Below the pieces are notes generated by a model. The model had not been told where the DNA came from, ran no database searches, and worked only from the letters and a program-made list of their open reading frames with translations. From UBA1941 sp046329555 (GTDB taxonomy: Bacteria; Bacteroidota; Bacteroidia; Chitinophagales; LD1), in NCBI GenBank assembly GCA_046329555.1, contig JAXLUK010000001.1:1054001-1118000 (forward strand): 64,000 bases of DNA, given 5' to 3'. This document shows positions 49,743 through 59,396 of the stretch, in pieces (positions within the stretch are counted from its first letter, which is position 1; each line of letters opens with the position of its first letter). The position numbers and the translations under genes were made by a program.

Positions 49743-52565
49743 ATGTTGACCGAAACTAAACAATCCTCTCCAAAATTCCAAATAAAAAAATTGGCCGATA
49801 CCCGCATTGTGATTAAGGGTGCGCGTACCCATAACCTGAAAAACATTGATCTGGAACTCCCCAAAAACCAGTTTATCGTGTTTACCGGCGTATCGGGATC
49901 TGGAAAATCATCCTTGAGTATTGATACGTTATATGCTGAAGGGCAAAGGCGCTATGTAGAAAGTCTGACGTCGTACGCGCGCCAGTTCCTGAGCCGGATG
50001 GATAAGCCGGATGTGGATTTTATAAAAGGTTTGTGCCCGGCTATTGCCATTGAACAGAAAGTAAGCACCCGAACCACACGTTCCACCGTTGGTTCGCTGA
50101 CTGAAATTTACGATTACCTGCGACTGCTCTACGCGCGTCTGGGGAAAACCTATTCACCGGTTTCCGGTACGCTGGTGTCAAAGCATGAAGTGCGCGATGT
50201 GGTAGACTATATTTTCCGGTTGCCGGAAGGAGAGAAAGTATTTCTGTATTTCGAAACCGCGTTTAAAGGCAAGCTGCCCGACGAGCTGAAACTGTTGCTG
50301 CAGAAAGGTTTTACTCGAATTTTATGGAATAATGAACCGGCAGAAATTGAGCAGTTGCTGGAAGATAAGGAAGTTCAGAAATCGAAGGAGAAAAAAGCAC
50401 TGGTACTGGTAGATCGCTTAGTGGTGCGCCAAAACGATGAAGAATTGCAAAGCCGCGCTGCCGACTCGGTACAAATTGCTTTTAATGAAGGGCATCAGGA
50501 ATGCCTGGTGATTTCAGGAACAGGAAAGACGGCCAAGCAACACATCTTCAACAACCGCTTTGAAGCAGATGGTATGGCGTTTGAAATGCCCTCTCAGAAT
50601 TTCTTCAATTTCAACAATCCTTATGGCGCCTGCAAAACCTGCGAAGGCTTCGGTTCAGTGATGGGTATTGATGAAGATTTAGTGATTCCCGATAAAAACT
50701 TATCGGTTTATGAAGGTGCCATAGCGCCGTGGCGCGGTGAAAAGATGAGTGAGTGGGCAGAAGCGCTAATTAAAAAGGGGATTTATTTCGATTTTCCGGT
50801 ACACCGTGCATACAAAGACTTAAGCGCTGCAGAAAAAAAATTGCTTTGGACGGGTAATGAGTACTTTGATGGACTCACCTATTTCTTTCAATATCTGGAA
50901 GAAAAATCTTACAAAATTCAATACCGGGTGATGCTGAGCCGTTACCGCGGCAAAACGACTTGTCCTGATTGTTTGGGCTCTCGTATCCGTCAGGATGCGC
51001 AGTATGTAAAAATTGATGGGCGCCATATCGCCGATTTGCTCTTGATGCCGATTAAGGAATTACAGGCGGTATTCAAGAACTTTTCTTTTTCGAAAGAAGA
51101 GATGAAGGTGGCCGAGCGTATTCTAACCGAAGTAAACAACCGGATACAAACGATGATGGATGTTGGCCTGGGTTATTTATCGCTCAATCGCCTTTCTAAT
51201 ACCTTGAGCGGCGGCGAAACACAGCGCATCAATCTCACCAGATCAATTGGCAGTAACCTCACTGCTTCCATGTATATTCTGGATGAACCCAGCATTGGTT
51301 TGCACCAGCGCGATACCGAGCGACTGATCAGCGTGCTGAAAAACCTGCGCGATTTGGGCAATACTGTTATGGTGGTAGAGCATGATGAAGATATCATGAA
51401 GGCCTGCGATTATATTGTAGATATGGGCCCGGAGGCTGGGGTTAATGGCGGCGAAGTGGTTTACTGCGGCCCTTCTGCTGAAATTACTCAACATAAAAAA
51501 AGTTTAACGGGGCGCTATTTGAGAGGCGAGCTAAACATACCGACGCCAGACACGCGGCGCAAACCGGTTCATTACATCGAATTGACAGGCGCTACGCAAA
51601 ACAATTTAAAAGAAGTAGACATCAGGATTCCGTTGAATGCCCTGACCGTAGTTAGTGGTGTGAGCGGCTCAGGCAAAACAACGCTGATTAAAAAGATTTT
51701 GGCTCCAGCGCTGATGCGACTATTTGATGGCGCTGGAGAAAAACCCGGGGCACATCGTGAGTTAAAAGGCGATTTGAAAAGAATAACTGCCGTGGAGATG
51801 ATTGATCAGAATCCATTGGGCAGAAGTTCGCGTTCCAATCCTGTGACCTACGTAAAGGCGTGGGATCATGTGCGCGATTTGTTTTCGAAACAACAACTCG
51901 CTAAAATCAGAGGATATACGCCCGGAACGTTCTCGTTCAATATTGAGGGAGGAAGATGTGAAACATGCAAAGGCGAAGGCGAAGTAATTGTAGAGATGCA
52001 GTTTTTGGCAGATGTACATCTCACCTGTGAAGCCTGCAATGGCCGGAAGTTTAAGGAAGATGTACTGGAAGTACTTTACCGGGAAAAGAATGTATATGAC
52101 ATTCTGGAAATGAGTATTGATGAAGCCATGGATTTCTTCAGTAACGAGCGCGATATCATTCAAAAAATTGCGCCGCTTCAAAAAGTAGGTCTGGGTTATG
52201 TGAAACTAGGCCAATCTTCTTCCACGCTTAGCGGGGGCGAGGCGCAGCGCGTAAAACTGGCGTCGTTCCTCACCCGTGGCACAGCGCCTAATCCTATCTT
52301 CTTTATTTTCGACGAGCCCACTACTGGTTTACATTTTCATGATATCAATAAGTTGATGGATGCCTTTCATCAGTTAATTGAGGCAGGGCATTCGGTTTTG
52401 GTTATTGAACATAATATGGATGTTATCAAGTGCGCCGACTGGCTGATTGATTTAGGTCCGGAAGGCGGCGATGAAGGCGGTTGGGTATTATATCAAGGCG
52501 CTCCGGAAGGAATTCTAAGTGTAAAAAATTCGCATACCGCACGCTTCCTTAAAGAAAAGTTGTAA
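49743..52565 (+). CDS. uvrA: Excinuclease ABC subunit A
   Basis: The protein has 940 residues. Two ABC ATPase halves: Walker A GVSGSGKSSLSIDTLYAEGQRRYVE and GVSGSGKTTLIKKIL; signatures NTLSGGETQRI and STLSGGEAQRV; zinc-finger CxxC pairs at CKTCEGFGSV / CPDCLG and CETCKGEGEV / CEACNG. It recognises damaged DNA with UvrB in nucleotide excision repair. It is transcribed alone, with the next gene separated by 68 bp. Confidence 0.96.
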   Translation: MLTETKQSSPKFQIKKLADTRIVIKGARTHNLKNIDLELPKNQFIVFTGVSGSGKSSLSIDTLYAEGQRRYVESLTSYARQFLSRMDKPDVDFIKGLCPAIAIEQKVSTRTTRSTVGSLTEIYDYLRLLYARLGKTYSPVSGTLVSKHEVRDVVDYIFRLPEGEKVFLYFETAFKGKLPDELKLLLQKGFTRILWNNEPAEIEQLLEDKEVQKSKEKKALVLVDRLVVRQNDEELQSRAADSVQIAFNEGHQECLVISGTGKTAKQHIFNNRFEADGMAFEMPSQNFFNFNNPYGACKTCEGFGSVMGIDEDLVIPDKNLSVYEGAIAPWRGEKMSEWAEALIKKGIYFDFPVHRAYKDLSAAEKKLLWTGNEYFDGLTYFFQYLEEKSYKIQYRVMLSRYRGKTTCPDCLGSRIRQDAQYVKIDGRHIADLLLMPIKELQAVFKNFSFSKEEMKVAERILTEVNNRIQTMMDVGLGYLSLNRLSNTLSGGETQRINLTRSIGSNLTASMYILDEPSIGLHQRDTERLISVLKNLRDLGNTVMVVEHDEDIMKACDYIVDMGPEAGVNGGEVVYCGPSAEITQHKKSLTGRYLRGELNIPTPDTRRKPVHYIELTGATQNNLKEVDIRIPLNALTVVSGVSGSGKTTLIKKILAPALMRLFDGAGEKPGAHRELKGDLKRITAVEMIDQNPLGRSSRSNPVTYVKAWDHVRDLFSKQQLAKIRGYTPGTFSFNIEGGRCETCKGEGEVIVEMQFLADVHLTCEACNGRKFKEDVLEVLYREKNVYDILEMSIDEAMDFFSNERDIIQKIAPLQKVGLGYVKLGQSSSTLSGGEAQRVKLASFLTRGTAPNPIFFIFDEPTTGLHFHDINKLMDAFHQLIEAGHSVLVIEHNMDVIKCADWLIDLGPEGGDEGGWVLYQGAPEGILSVKNSHTARFLKEKL

Positions 52566-52633
52566 AAATAGCTTTGCTGTTAATTTTTCAAGATAACGTA
52601 CAACCAATGCTGATTCCGCGTTATCTTCGGATT

Positions 52634-54829
52634 ATGCGTTGGCTACTTCTTCTGCTATTCCCTGGCCTGCTATTCAGTCAAAAAACGTTGATTAACACTA
52701 TTCCCGTAACACGAAATGGTGACACCTTGATGAATGCCTGGACGGGCGGTATGAATTCGCCGGTGTTTTCAACTGTTGATTGGAATAATGATGGAATTAA
52801 AGACCTCCTTGCTTACGATAAGTTTGGATGGCGGCCTATTCCGTTTTTAAATGACGGAAGTCATCAAATGCCTTTTCATTTTGCGCCGCAATATACCAAG
52901 GCCATTCCACCGCTATTAGATTGGATGGTGATGCGCGATTTCAATAAAGATGGTGTAGATGACATTTTTGCTTATGGACCCAACAGTGCCATTCAATGTT
53001 ATAAAGGCACCAGAACCGCTAATGGCATTACTTACTCCTTATACATCCCGCAACTGCAGTTTACCGACGGAACTTTTTGGAGTAGAATATGGACTTTTTT
53101 TGACGATATGCCGGGCTTTGTAGATGTTGACCGCGATGGTGATTTAGATTTGCTCGTTTTTTCGATTAGTGGTGGCACTACAGTAGAATACTATCAGAAT
53201 TTATCGGTGGATAGCGGATATGGATTAGATTCTCTCAAATTTCAAATTGCCGATTATTGTTGGGGAAAGTTTATCGAAAACGCACTCAATAGAAACATGG
53301 CCCTAGGTGCCTGTAAGCGGGGCGGCATGGAAACGCCTAATTCAGCCGGGCGCCATCAGGGCGGTTCAATGTATACTTTTGATTATGAAGGCGACCACGA
53401 TGTAGATGTATTGATTGGAGATATTAGCTACAATTATTTGACTTACCTACACAATGGCGGTGATTCTGCCAATGCCAATATGGATTCGCAGGATACCATT
53501 TTCCCGGTATATGACACCCTGGTGAATCTGGCGCTGATGCCTGCAGCCTACGACATTGATGCCGATAACGATGGCCGTAACGATTTACTGATAGCACCAT
53601 TCTACGCTTCCGGTTTCGGACAGATTCAAGACACTGGAAATGTTTGGTTCTATAAAAATAAAGGGCTGTCGAATAATCAATATGCATTGCAATCGAAAAA
53701 TTTTCTTGCCAATACACAAATTGATTTAGGCACTGATGCCAAGCCGGTTTTCTTTGATTACAATGGTGATAGCCTGTTGGATATGGTGGTTGGCAATTAT
53801 GGGTACTATTCACCCTTTGTGCAACCCGTGGGTCAACTGGCACTATATATCAACAATGGCAATGATTCGCTGCCATTGTTCACAGAAAGAAGTTTGAATT
53901 GGAGCAATATCAAAACTTACGGATGGAGCGCTACGCATCCCGCCTTTGGTGATCTAGACGGAGATGGGCGTGCCGACATGGTGATTGGAGAACAATCGGG
54001 CAAAGTACATTTCTTTAAAAATGCCGGTGCCGCAACAGCTTCTTTTCCGAGCGTAACTTCAACCTATTTTGGCGGAATAGACGTAGGTGAATTTGCAACA
54101 CCAACTATCTTCGATTTAAATAATGATTCCTTGCCTGATCTCATCATTGGCGACAAACTGGGCCGTATTCATTATTTCCCCAACATCGGCAATCGCACGC
54201 ATCCTTTGTTCAATAATGATACTACTAATGCCTTTCTGGGAAACATCAGAGTAAACGAAGCGGCAACTGGAAATCAGAATGGGTATGCAGCGCCCTTCAT
54301 TCACCGCGAAGGCAATCAAACTTATTTATATACCGGCTGCCTGCGCGGCCTCATTTACAAGTTTCTAGTGAATAGCGATAGTCTTCGAGGCGGCTCATTT
54401 TTGCTGATTGATTCCAACATACTGAAAGAGCGTATTGGCTTCAGAAGTACGGTGAATATCGCTGATCTCAATGGCGATGGCGCTATGGATTATCTCACCG
54501 GCAATTCGCGCGGCGGCATCATGTTGTATTCTGATTCTACCTGGAGCCGCGACACCACCGCTGTCATCAATGGCATATTGCCCGCAGAAGATGGCGACTT
54601 ACTGCTTTTCCCTAATCCAACAAAACAACTCGTTCATTTGCGCCAGTTAGGAAATGCCGCCATCGCACAAGTGGAAATTACCAATGTTATAGGGGCAACT
54701 GTTTATCGTCAGGAACTAACAACTTTCGATACTATTATTCCTGTAGCCGACTGGGATGCCGGTATTTATATCGTACAGGTTCGAACAACCAGTGGCGGCC
54801 TGAGGACGCTGCGCTTCTGCAAGCAGTAA
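52634..54829 (+). CDS. FG-GAP/VCBS-repeat surface protein with T9SS sorting domain
   Basis: The protein has 731 residues. The ATG at 52634 gives a compact signal peptide (MRWLLLLLFPGLLFSQ) and lies 4 nt after TATCTTCG, a -7-like box; ATG at 52607 is the main alternative. Nine or so calcium-binding FG-GAP repeats follow, with loops such as DWNNDGIKDLL, DFNKDGVDDIF, DVDRDGDLDLL, DADNDGRNDLL, DLDGDGRADMV and DLNGDGAMDYL, forming a beta-propeller. The last 75 residues (LLLFPNPTKQLVHL ... DWDAGIYIVQVRT ... RTLRFCKQ) are a T9SS type A sorting domain. It is probably an adhesin or surface-binding protein. Confidence 0.87.
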   Translation: MRWLLLLLFPGLLFSQKTLINTIPVTRNGDTLMNAWTGGMNSPVFSTVDWNNDGIKDLLAYDKFGWRPIPFLNDGSHQMPFHFAPQYTKAIPPLLDWMVMRDFNKDGVDDIFAYGPNSAIQCYKGTRTANGITYSLYIPQLQFTDGTFWSRIWTFFDDMPGFVDVDRDGDLDLLVFSISGGTTVEYYQNLSVDSGYGLDSLKFQIADYCWGKFIENALNRNMALGACKRGGMETPNSAGRHQGGSMYTFDYEGDHDVDVLIGDISYNYLTYLHNGGDSANANMDSQDTIFPVYDTLVNLALMPAAYDIDADNDGRNDLLIAPFYASGFGQIQDTGNVWFYKNKGLSNNQYALQSKNFLANTQIDLGTDAKPVFFDYNGDSLLDMVVGNYGYYSPFVQPVGQLALYINNGNDSLPLFTERSLNWSNIKTYGWSATHPAFGDLDGDGRADMVIGEQSGKVHFFKNAGAATASFPSVTSTYFGGIDVGEFATPTIFDLNNDSLPDLIIGDKLGRIHYFPNIGNRTHPLFNNDTTNAFLGNIRVNEAATGNQNGYAAPFIHREGNQTYLYTGCLRGLIYKFLVNSDSLRGGSFLLIDSNILKERIGFRSTVNIADLNGDGAMDYLTGNSRGGIMLYSDSTWSRDTTAVINGILPAEDGDLLLFPNPTKQLVHLRQLGNAAIAQVEITNVIGATVYRQELTTFDTIIPVADWDAGIYIVQVRTTSGGLRTLRFCKQ

Positions 54830-54867
54830 CGCTGAATTGCTATCTTCCCGCCCGAAAAAAACAGTCC

Positions 54868-55983
54868 ATGACAGCGGAAGAAAAACAACCCATTCTGGAG
54901 AAATATGGAAAACTATTAGTTCGCTACTGCTTAGATGTGCAACCCGGCGAACGCGTCTATATCAATAGCTCGTATCTGGCCGAACCTTTACTGCGCGAGG
55001 TTATTAAGCAAGTTTATATCGCAGGCGGCCATCCCTTTTTGAACACAGAAATCAACGGCACGAATGGCTTGTTGCTGGAACACGGTAATGAAGATCAACT
55101 GCGCTTTGTCAATCCTTTAAAACAATATGTTTTTGAAAACTTTGAGTGCTATTTAAATATTCGGGCACCGTTCAATCGGGGTGATGATGAATACGAACCG
55201 AAGGATGTAAACCGATACAAAATTGCGCAGGAAGCACAGGCATCTATCAACAAAATTTATTTTGAAAGATTAGGCGAGGGGAAAATTAAACGTTGCCTGT
55301 GCCAGTACCCCACGCAAGGCGGCGCTGATGATGCCAGGATGTCATTAGACGAGTACGAACGGTTTGTTTTTCAGTCGTGTTTCTTGTTTGATGCTGATCC
55401 TGTAGCGCGTTGGCTGGAGGTGCGCACAGAACAAGCCCTTTATGTAGAACGCCTGAACCGAGCCGACAAGGTGCAGTACCGCGGAAAAAATATAGATGTT
55501 ACTTTTTCTGTTAAAGGAAGAACATGGATTAATTCTGATGGCCGCGCCAATATGCCTAGTGGAGAAGTATTTAGTGCGCCTGTTGAAGATAGTGTGAACG
55601 GCCATGTATACTTCACTTATCCAACCATCTATAATGGAAAGGATGTAGAAGGTGTTCGGCTGGAAATCAGCAAGGGTGAAGTTGTAAAATGGTCGGCAGA
55701 AAAAGGCGGCGATATTCTGGATAAAGTCTTTGCCATTGCCGGTGCCCGGTATTGGGGAGAAGTAGCTATTGGTACCAACCGGAATATTCAAAGAACTACC
55801 CGCAACATTTTATTCGATGAAAAAATTGGCGGTAGCATCCATATGGCCGTTGGCCAGTCTTACAAGCAATGCGGTGGTAAAAATGAATCGGCTGTTCACT
55901 GGGATTTGATTACCGATATGAAGGACGGCGGTGAAATTATCGCCGACGGAGAGGTAATTTATCGAAACGGGGCATTTTTGTAA
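54868..55983 (+). CDS. M29-family metallo-aminopeptidase
   Basis: The protein has 371 residues. It matches thermophilic-type M29 aminopeptidases (AmpS/PepS): LVRYCLDVQPGERVYINSS at the start, then RANMPSGEVFSAPVEDSVNGHVYF (metal-binding Glu), ARYWGEVAIGTNRNI and ILFDEKIGGSIHMAVGQSY (His), and SAVHWDLITDMKDGG (His, Asp). It removes N-terminal residues from peptides in the cytoplasm. TATCTTCC lies 20 nt before the ATG. Confidence 0.9.
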   Translation: MTAEEKQPILEKYGKLLVRYCLDVQPGERVYINSSYLAEPLLREVIKQVYIAGGHPFLNTEINGTNGLLLEHGNEDQLRFVNPLKQYVFENFECYLNIRAPFNRGDDEYEPKDVNRYKIAQEAQASINKIYFERLGEGKIKRCLCQYPTQGGADDARMSLDEYERFVFQSCFLFDADPVARWLEVRTEQALYVERLNRADKVQYRGKNIDVTFSVKGRTWINSDGRANMPSGEVFSAPVEDSVNGHVYFTYPTIYNGKDVEGVRLEISKGEVVKWSAEKGGDILDKVFAIAGARYWGEVAIGTNRNIQRTTRNILFDEKIGGSIHMAVGQSYKQCGGKNESAVHWDLITDMKDGGEIIADGEVIYRNGAFL

Positions 55984-56038
55984 AGTTTATTGAAGATCGT
56001 CACCGAGGGCGCTAAACTTCCAAATTCGCTGTTTTCCT

Positions 56039-56046
56039 TACCTTCG
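56039..56046 (+). promoter_or_regulatory. -7 box upstream of paaN
   Basis: TACCTTCG lies 21 nt before the ATG. No clear -33 element is seen. Confidence 0.4.
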
Positions 56047-56067
56047 CGCCACTAAAAAAACAAAGCT

Positions 56068-57714
56068 ATGTCATTAAGTGCTTCCAATCTTGAAATCGTA
56101 TCCAATGCGGCCAAAGCCATTCACGCCAGAACATTTTTTGCACAGTATCCAGAACACCCTAAGGCGTACGGAGAAGAAGCACCAATAGCTGGTAAGAACG
56201 CCTTTGATCAACAGCTAGGTCAACCGTTTACTGCGTTGCTGCAACAACATGCTGTAAGCTGGAAGGGCGAGGAAGTTTCTCCTTACACCGGCAAAGCACT
56301 TGGCATTACTTATCCGCTTTTTGATACCGACACGTTGATGATTCGCGCCGGTCGTGCATTTGAACAATGGCGCAAAGTGAGTGCTGATGACCGCGCGGAA
56401 GTGTTGCTGAACGCCCTGGAAGCCATTAAAGGAAAATTCTTTGAAATTGCTCATGCTACGCAACACACCACAGGTCAATCATTCGTTATGAGTTTTCAAG
56501 CCAGCGGTCCGCATGCCAGCGACCGCGCATTGGAGGCACTGGCAATGGGATGGGAAGAACTGAATCGGTTCCCTTCACAGATTTCCTGGGACAAGCCAGC
56601 AGGAAAAATCACGATTCACCTCGAGAAAAAATACCGTGCTGTTCCAAAAGGCATCGGACTGATTATTGGCTGCTCTACCTTCCCAACATGGAACACGGTA
56701 CCAGGCTTGTTCGCCACCCTCATTACTGGTAACAGCGCCATCGTAAAACCGCATCCTAAATCGGTTTACCCAATTGCTATTGTGGTGGCAGAAATTCAGA
56801 AGGCATTGCAAGAAAAAGGCTACGATCCGAATTGCTGCCAATTGGCCGTAGATACTTCTGATCAATTAATCACCAAAAAACTGGCAGAACATCCACTGGT
56901 TAAGTTGATTGACTACACCGGTGGGTCATCTTTTGGAAGTTATATCGAATCTTTACCGGGCAAAACCACTTTTACGGAAAAAGCGGGCGTTAACTCTGTA
57001 ATTATTGATTCCGTAGCCGACTTGAAGGCAGCAGTACAAAACCTGGCTTTCTCTGTTTCATTATATAGCGGACAGATGTGTACTGCGCCTCAAAATTTCT
57101 TTATTCCAGAAACAGTTAAAACAGCAGAAGGCACGCTGAGCTATGATGAAGTAGCTAAGGCATTGGTAGAGGGCATTAATGGACTGGCGCAACATCCGCA
57201 GATGGGCCCTGGTACGCTGGGCGCAGTGCAAAGCGACGTAACTTTGAAAAGAGTAGAATCAGTAAAAGATATTGCCACGGTTTTATTGGCTCCCGGCAAA
57301 ATTGCCAATCCTGAGTTTCCGGATGCGCGCACGTCTTCTGTTTTAGTTTTAGAAGTTGATGCGAAAGATTTTGGCGTGTATGAGAATGAACTATTCGGTC
57401 CAATCGTACTATTGATTAAAACAAAAAACACAGAACAATCAGTTGAATTAGCCCGTGAAATGGCAGAAAAGCATGGTGCTATTACCTGTGCCGCATATAC
57501 TACGGATGCAGCTACCGAACAAATGATTGAAGATGAAATGGAGCGTGCCTTTGTTCCGGTTTCTATCAATCTCACTGGTGGTATTTTTGTGAATCAACAC
57601 GCCACTTTCTCTGACTTCCATGTTACCGGAGGAAACCCGGCAGGTAATGCCAGCTTCACCAATCCTGAATACATCAACAAACGATTTGTTTGGGTAGGAC
57701 ACCGCAAAGCATAA
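56068..57714 (+). CDS. paaN: Phenylacetate-degradation-type aldehyde dehydrogenase PaaN
   Basis: The protein has 548 residues. It follows PaaN rather than ordinary aldehyde dehydrogenases: the N-terminal HARTFFAQYPEHPKAYGE, GSSFGSYIESL and a catalytic Cys in SLYSGQMCTAPQNFF, with GRAFEQWRKVSADDRAEVLLNAL and FVPVSINLTGGIFVNQHATFSDFHVTGGNPAGN. PaaN-type proteins act in ring-opening or related steps of phenylacetate breakdown. No other paa gene is in the window, so its physiological role here is open. It is a single gene with a terminator. Confidence 0.88.
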   Translation: MSLSASNLEIVSNAAKAIHARTFFAQYPEHPKAYGEEAPIAGKNAFDQQLGQPFTALLQQHAVSWKGEEVSPYTGKALGITYPLFDTDTLMIRAGRAFEQWRKVSADDRAEVLLNALEAIKGKFFEIAHATQHTTGQSFVMSFQASGPHASDRALEALAMGWEELNRFPSQISWDKPAGKITIHLEKKYRAVPKGIGLIIGCSTFPTWNTVPGLFATLITGNSAIVKPHPKSVYPIAIVVAEIQKALQEKGYDPNCCQLAVDTSDQLITKKLAEHPLVKLIDYTGGSSFGSYIESLPGKTTFTEKAGVNSVIIDSVADLKAAVQNLAFSVSLYSGQMCTAPQNFFIPETVKTAEGTLSYDEVAKALVEGINGLAQHPQMGPGTLGAVQSDVTLKRVESVKDIATVLLAPGKIANPEFPDARTSSVLVLEVDAKDFGVYENELFGPIVLLIKTKNTEQSVELAREMAEKHGAITCAAYTTDAATEQMIEDEMERAFVPVSINLTGGIFVNQHATFSDFHVTGGNPAGNASFTNPEYINKRFVWVGHRKA

Positions 57715-57722
57715 AACAATGA

Positions 57723-57746
57723 AAGCCCGGGAAACCGGGCTTTTTT
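57723..57746 (+). terminator. Terminator of paaN
   Basis: AAGCCCGG-GAAA-CCGGGCTT followed by TTTT, with a stable GAAA tetraloop, 9 nt after the stop. Confidence 0.88.
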
Positions 57747-57826
57747 ATTGTGACAAAAGTTACCAACTTCTTCTTGTTATAGCGTCATGTTTGCGCCGTT
57801 AAAAGGCTTTATTTTAGTTTAGGAAG

Positions 57827-58429
57827 ATGAGTTTGGAAAAACAACTTGACAAACAATTTTGGGATACCCGCTGGCAACAGGCTGAAACCGGTTGGGATAT
57901 TGGTTATGCAGCACCTGCATTAACGGATGTTATTGACCAGTATCCAAATCGCGAAGCGGCTGTGTTGATACCGGGGTGCGGCAATGCGTATGAAGCAGAA
58001 TATCTGGTTCAGCAAGGATATGCTAATATCACCTTGATTGACATTGCGCCTGCAGCAGTAAAACGCCTGCAACAAAAATTTGCCAAAACGCCTCAGGTGA
58101 AAGTAATCTGTGCTGATTTTTTTACTCATGAAGGTCATTATGATTTAATTCTGGAACAAACGTTTTTCTGTGCGCTTTCACCTGCGCTGCGAGAAGATTA
58201 CGTCAACAAAATGGCGTCGTTGCTGGTGCCCGGCGGCAGGCTTTGCGGATTGTTGTTTAGCAGGAATTTTGAACAGGAAGGTCCGCCATTTGGAGGAACC
58301 GTTTCGCTTTATGAAAGTTTGTTCTCCCGCAGACTCGATATGGTGCGTCTGGAACCCTGCACCCGCAGTATTCCACAGCGTGCAGGTAGTGAGTTATTTT
58401 TTGAATATATTAAAGCAAGAAACGTATGA
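57827..58429 (+). CDS. TPMT-family SAM-dependent methyltransferase
   Basis: The protein has 200 residues. FWDTRWQQAETGWDIGYAAPAL then VLIPGCGNAYEAEYL is the thiopurine-methyltransferase family start and SAM motif I; LILEQTFFCALSPALREDYV follows. The acceptor is often a thiol or a metal/metalloid. It leads a tight group with two small membrane proteins and a thioredoxin. Confidence 0.85.
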   Translation: MSLEKQLDKQFWDTRWQQAETGWDIGYAAPALTDVIDQYPNREAAVLIPGCGNAYEAEYLVQQGYANITLIDIAPAAVKRLQQKFAKTPQVKVICADFFTHEGHYDLILEQTFFCALSPALREDYVNKMASLLVPGGRLCGLLFSRNFEQEGPPFGGTVSLYESLFSRRLDMVRLEPCTRSIPQRAGSELFFEYIKARNV

Positions 58430-58653
58430 TAGCCTATTTCAGTCAATGGAATTTAATGCGCCTGATCCGATTAGCGATGGGTATTTATGTATTGTATCAG
58501 GGCTATCTGGTTGGTGATAAAACCGTTTTATTGCTAGGCGCGTGGTTTACCGCCATGCCGATGTTCAATCTGGGTTGCTGTGGAACATCCTGTTATACAC
58601 CGACCAACACTATAACTGAAACCAGGGAAATTACTTATGAAGAAGTTCGTTGA
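58426..58653 (+). CDS. Small membrane protein with CC-C motif
   Basis: The protein has 75 residues with two membrane segments (MRLIRLAMGIYVLYQGYLVGD and LLLGAWFTAMPMFNLGCCGT) and a GCCGTSCYT motif at the end of the second. It resembles small DUF2892/YgaP-like proteins. It overlaps the methyltransferase gene by 4 bp and the next gene by 17 bp. Confidence 0.72.
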   Translation: MIAYFSQWNLMRLIRLAMGIYVLYQGYLVGDKTVLLLGAWFTAMPMFNLGCCGTSCYTPTNTITETREITYEEVR

Positions 58654-58828
58654 CTTGTACCGGCTGCCTTTGGCCGGGTTGGTTACTGGTGCGCTGATGG
58701 GTTGGCTATACTGGAGGCTGGTTGGTTGTAGTTCCGGACAGTGCGCCATTACTTCTAACCCAGTAAACAGCACAGCTTATGGTGCTTTAATGGGACTTTT
58801 ACTTTTTTCTTCTTTTCGAAAAAGCTAA
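58637..58828 (+). CDS. DUF6132-like small membrane protein
   Basis: The protein has 63 residues with two membrane segments. LAGLVTGALMGWLYWRLVGC, then SSGQCAITSNPVNSTAYGALMGLLLF, fits what I recall of DUF6132, where a GC...G.C.ITSNP motif sits between the helices. The two cysteines may be redox-active or bind metal. It lies between the previous small membrane protein and thioredoxin. Confidence 0.75.
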   Translation: MKKFVDLYRLPLAGLVTGALMGWLYWRLVGCSSGQCAITSNPVNSTAYGALMGLLLFSSFRKS

Positions 58829-58839
58829 CAACGTTTATC

Positions 58840-59133
58840 ATGACTTTTCAGGAAATCATTGCGCAAGACAAAGTAGTACTAGTAGATTTTTTTGCCACGT
58901 GGTGCGGGCCCTGCAAAATGATGACACCCATTTTAGAAGAGGTCAAACAACAAGTTGGTGCACGGGTAGACATAATCAAGGTAGATGTGGATCGAAATCC
59001 GCATGCTGCACAAGCCTATGAAGTGCGCAGTGTACCAACACTGGTAGCCTTTCGTCAAGGCGCTATGCTGTGGCGCCAATCAGGCGTAGTACCTGCTCAC
59101 GAGCTGATACGCCTGATTGGTTCCTGGAAATAA
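58840..59133 (+). CDS. Thioredoxin
   Basis: The protein has 97 residues. The active site is WCGPC (C22, C25), with VDVDRNPHAAQAYEVRSVPTLVAF including the cis-Pro loop. There is no signal peptide, so it is cytoplasmic. It is slightly shorter than E. coli thioredoxin. It ends a four-gene group and may reduce the cysteine motifs of the small membrane proteins; that is inference. Confidence 0.92.
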   Translation: MTFQEIIAQDKVVLVDFFATWCGPCKMMTPILEEVKQQVGARVDIIKVDVDRNPHAAQAYEVRSVPTLVAFRQGAMLWRQSGVVPAHELIRLIGSWK

Positions 59134-59136
59134 AAA

Positions 59137-59367
59137 TTACGCGCTGAGTAGTTTAAATAGTTGGTCTTTCAAGCCTACCCTGCGATGCCGGAATTCATTT
59201 AAATGTTCATCCGATGCCGTTGTAGCGCCAGATTCAATGCTATGAATATGATTGTTCACTTCGTGGTATTCATCGAATAACTTTCTGAAATGAGCATCGT
59301 TTACTTTCATGTCGTGAATTTTGGCCTCAAACTGAGGGAACTCATGGTGCAAATCGTGTTTTTCCAT
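59137..59367 (-). CDS. DUF465/YdcH-family small protein
   Basis: The protein has 76 residues. FEAKIHDMKVNDAHFRKLFDEYHEVNNHIHSIE ... RRVGLKDQLFKLL is a short helical hairpin of the DUF465 family. Function is unknown. Its stop is three bases from the thioredoxin stop. Confidence 0.85.
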   Translation of the reverse strand: MEKHDLHHEFPQFEAKIHDMKVNDAHFRKLFDEYHEVNNHIHSIESGATTASDEHLNEFRHRRVGLKDQLFKLLSA

Positions 59368-59396
59368 ATTGCTAAATTGATTTTTGTGTTGTTAAT

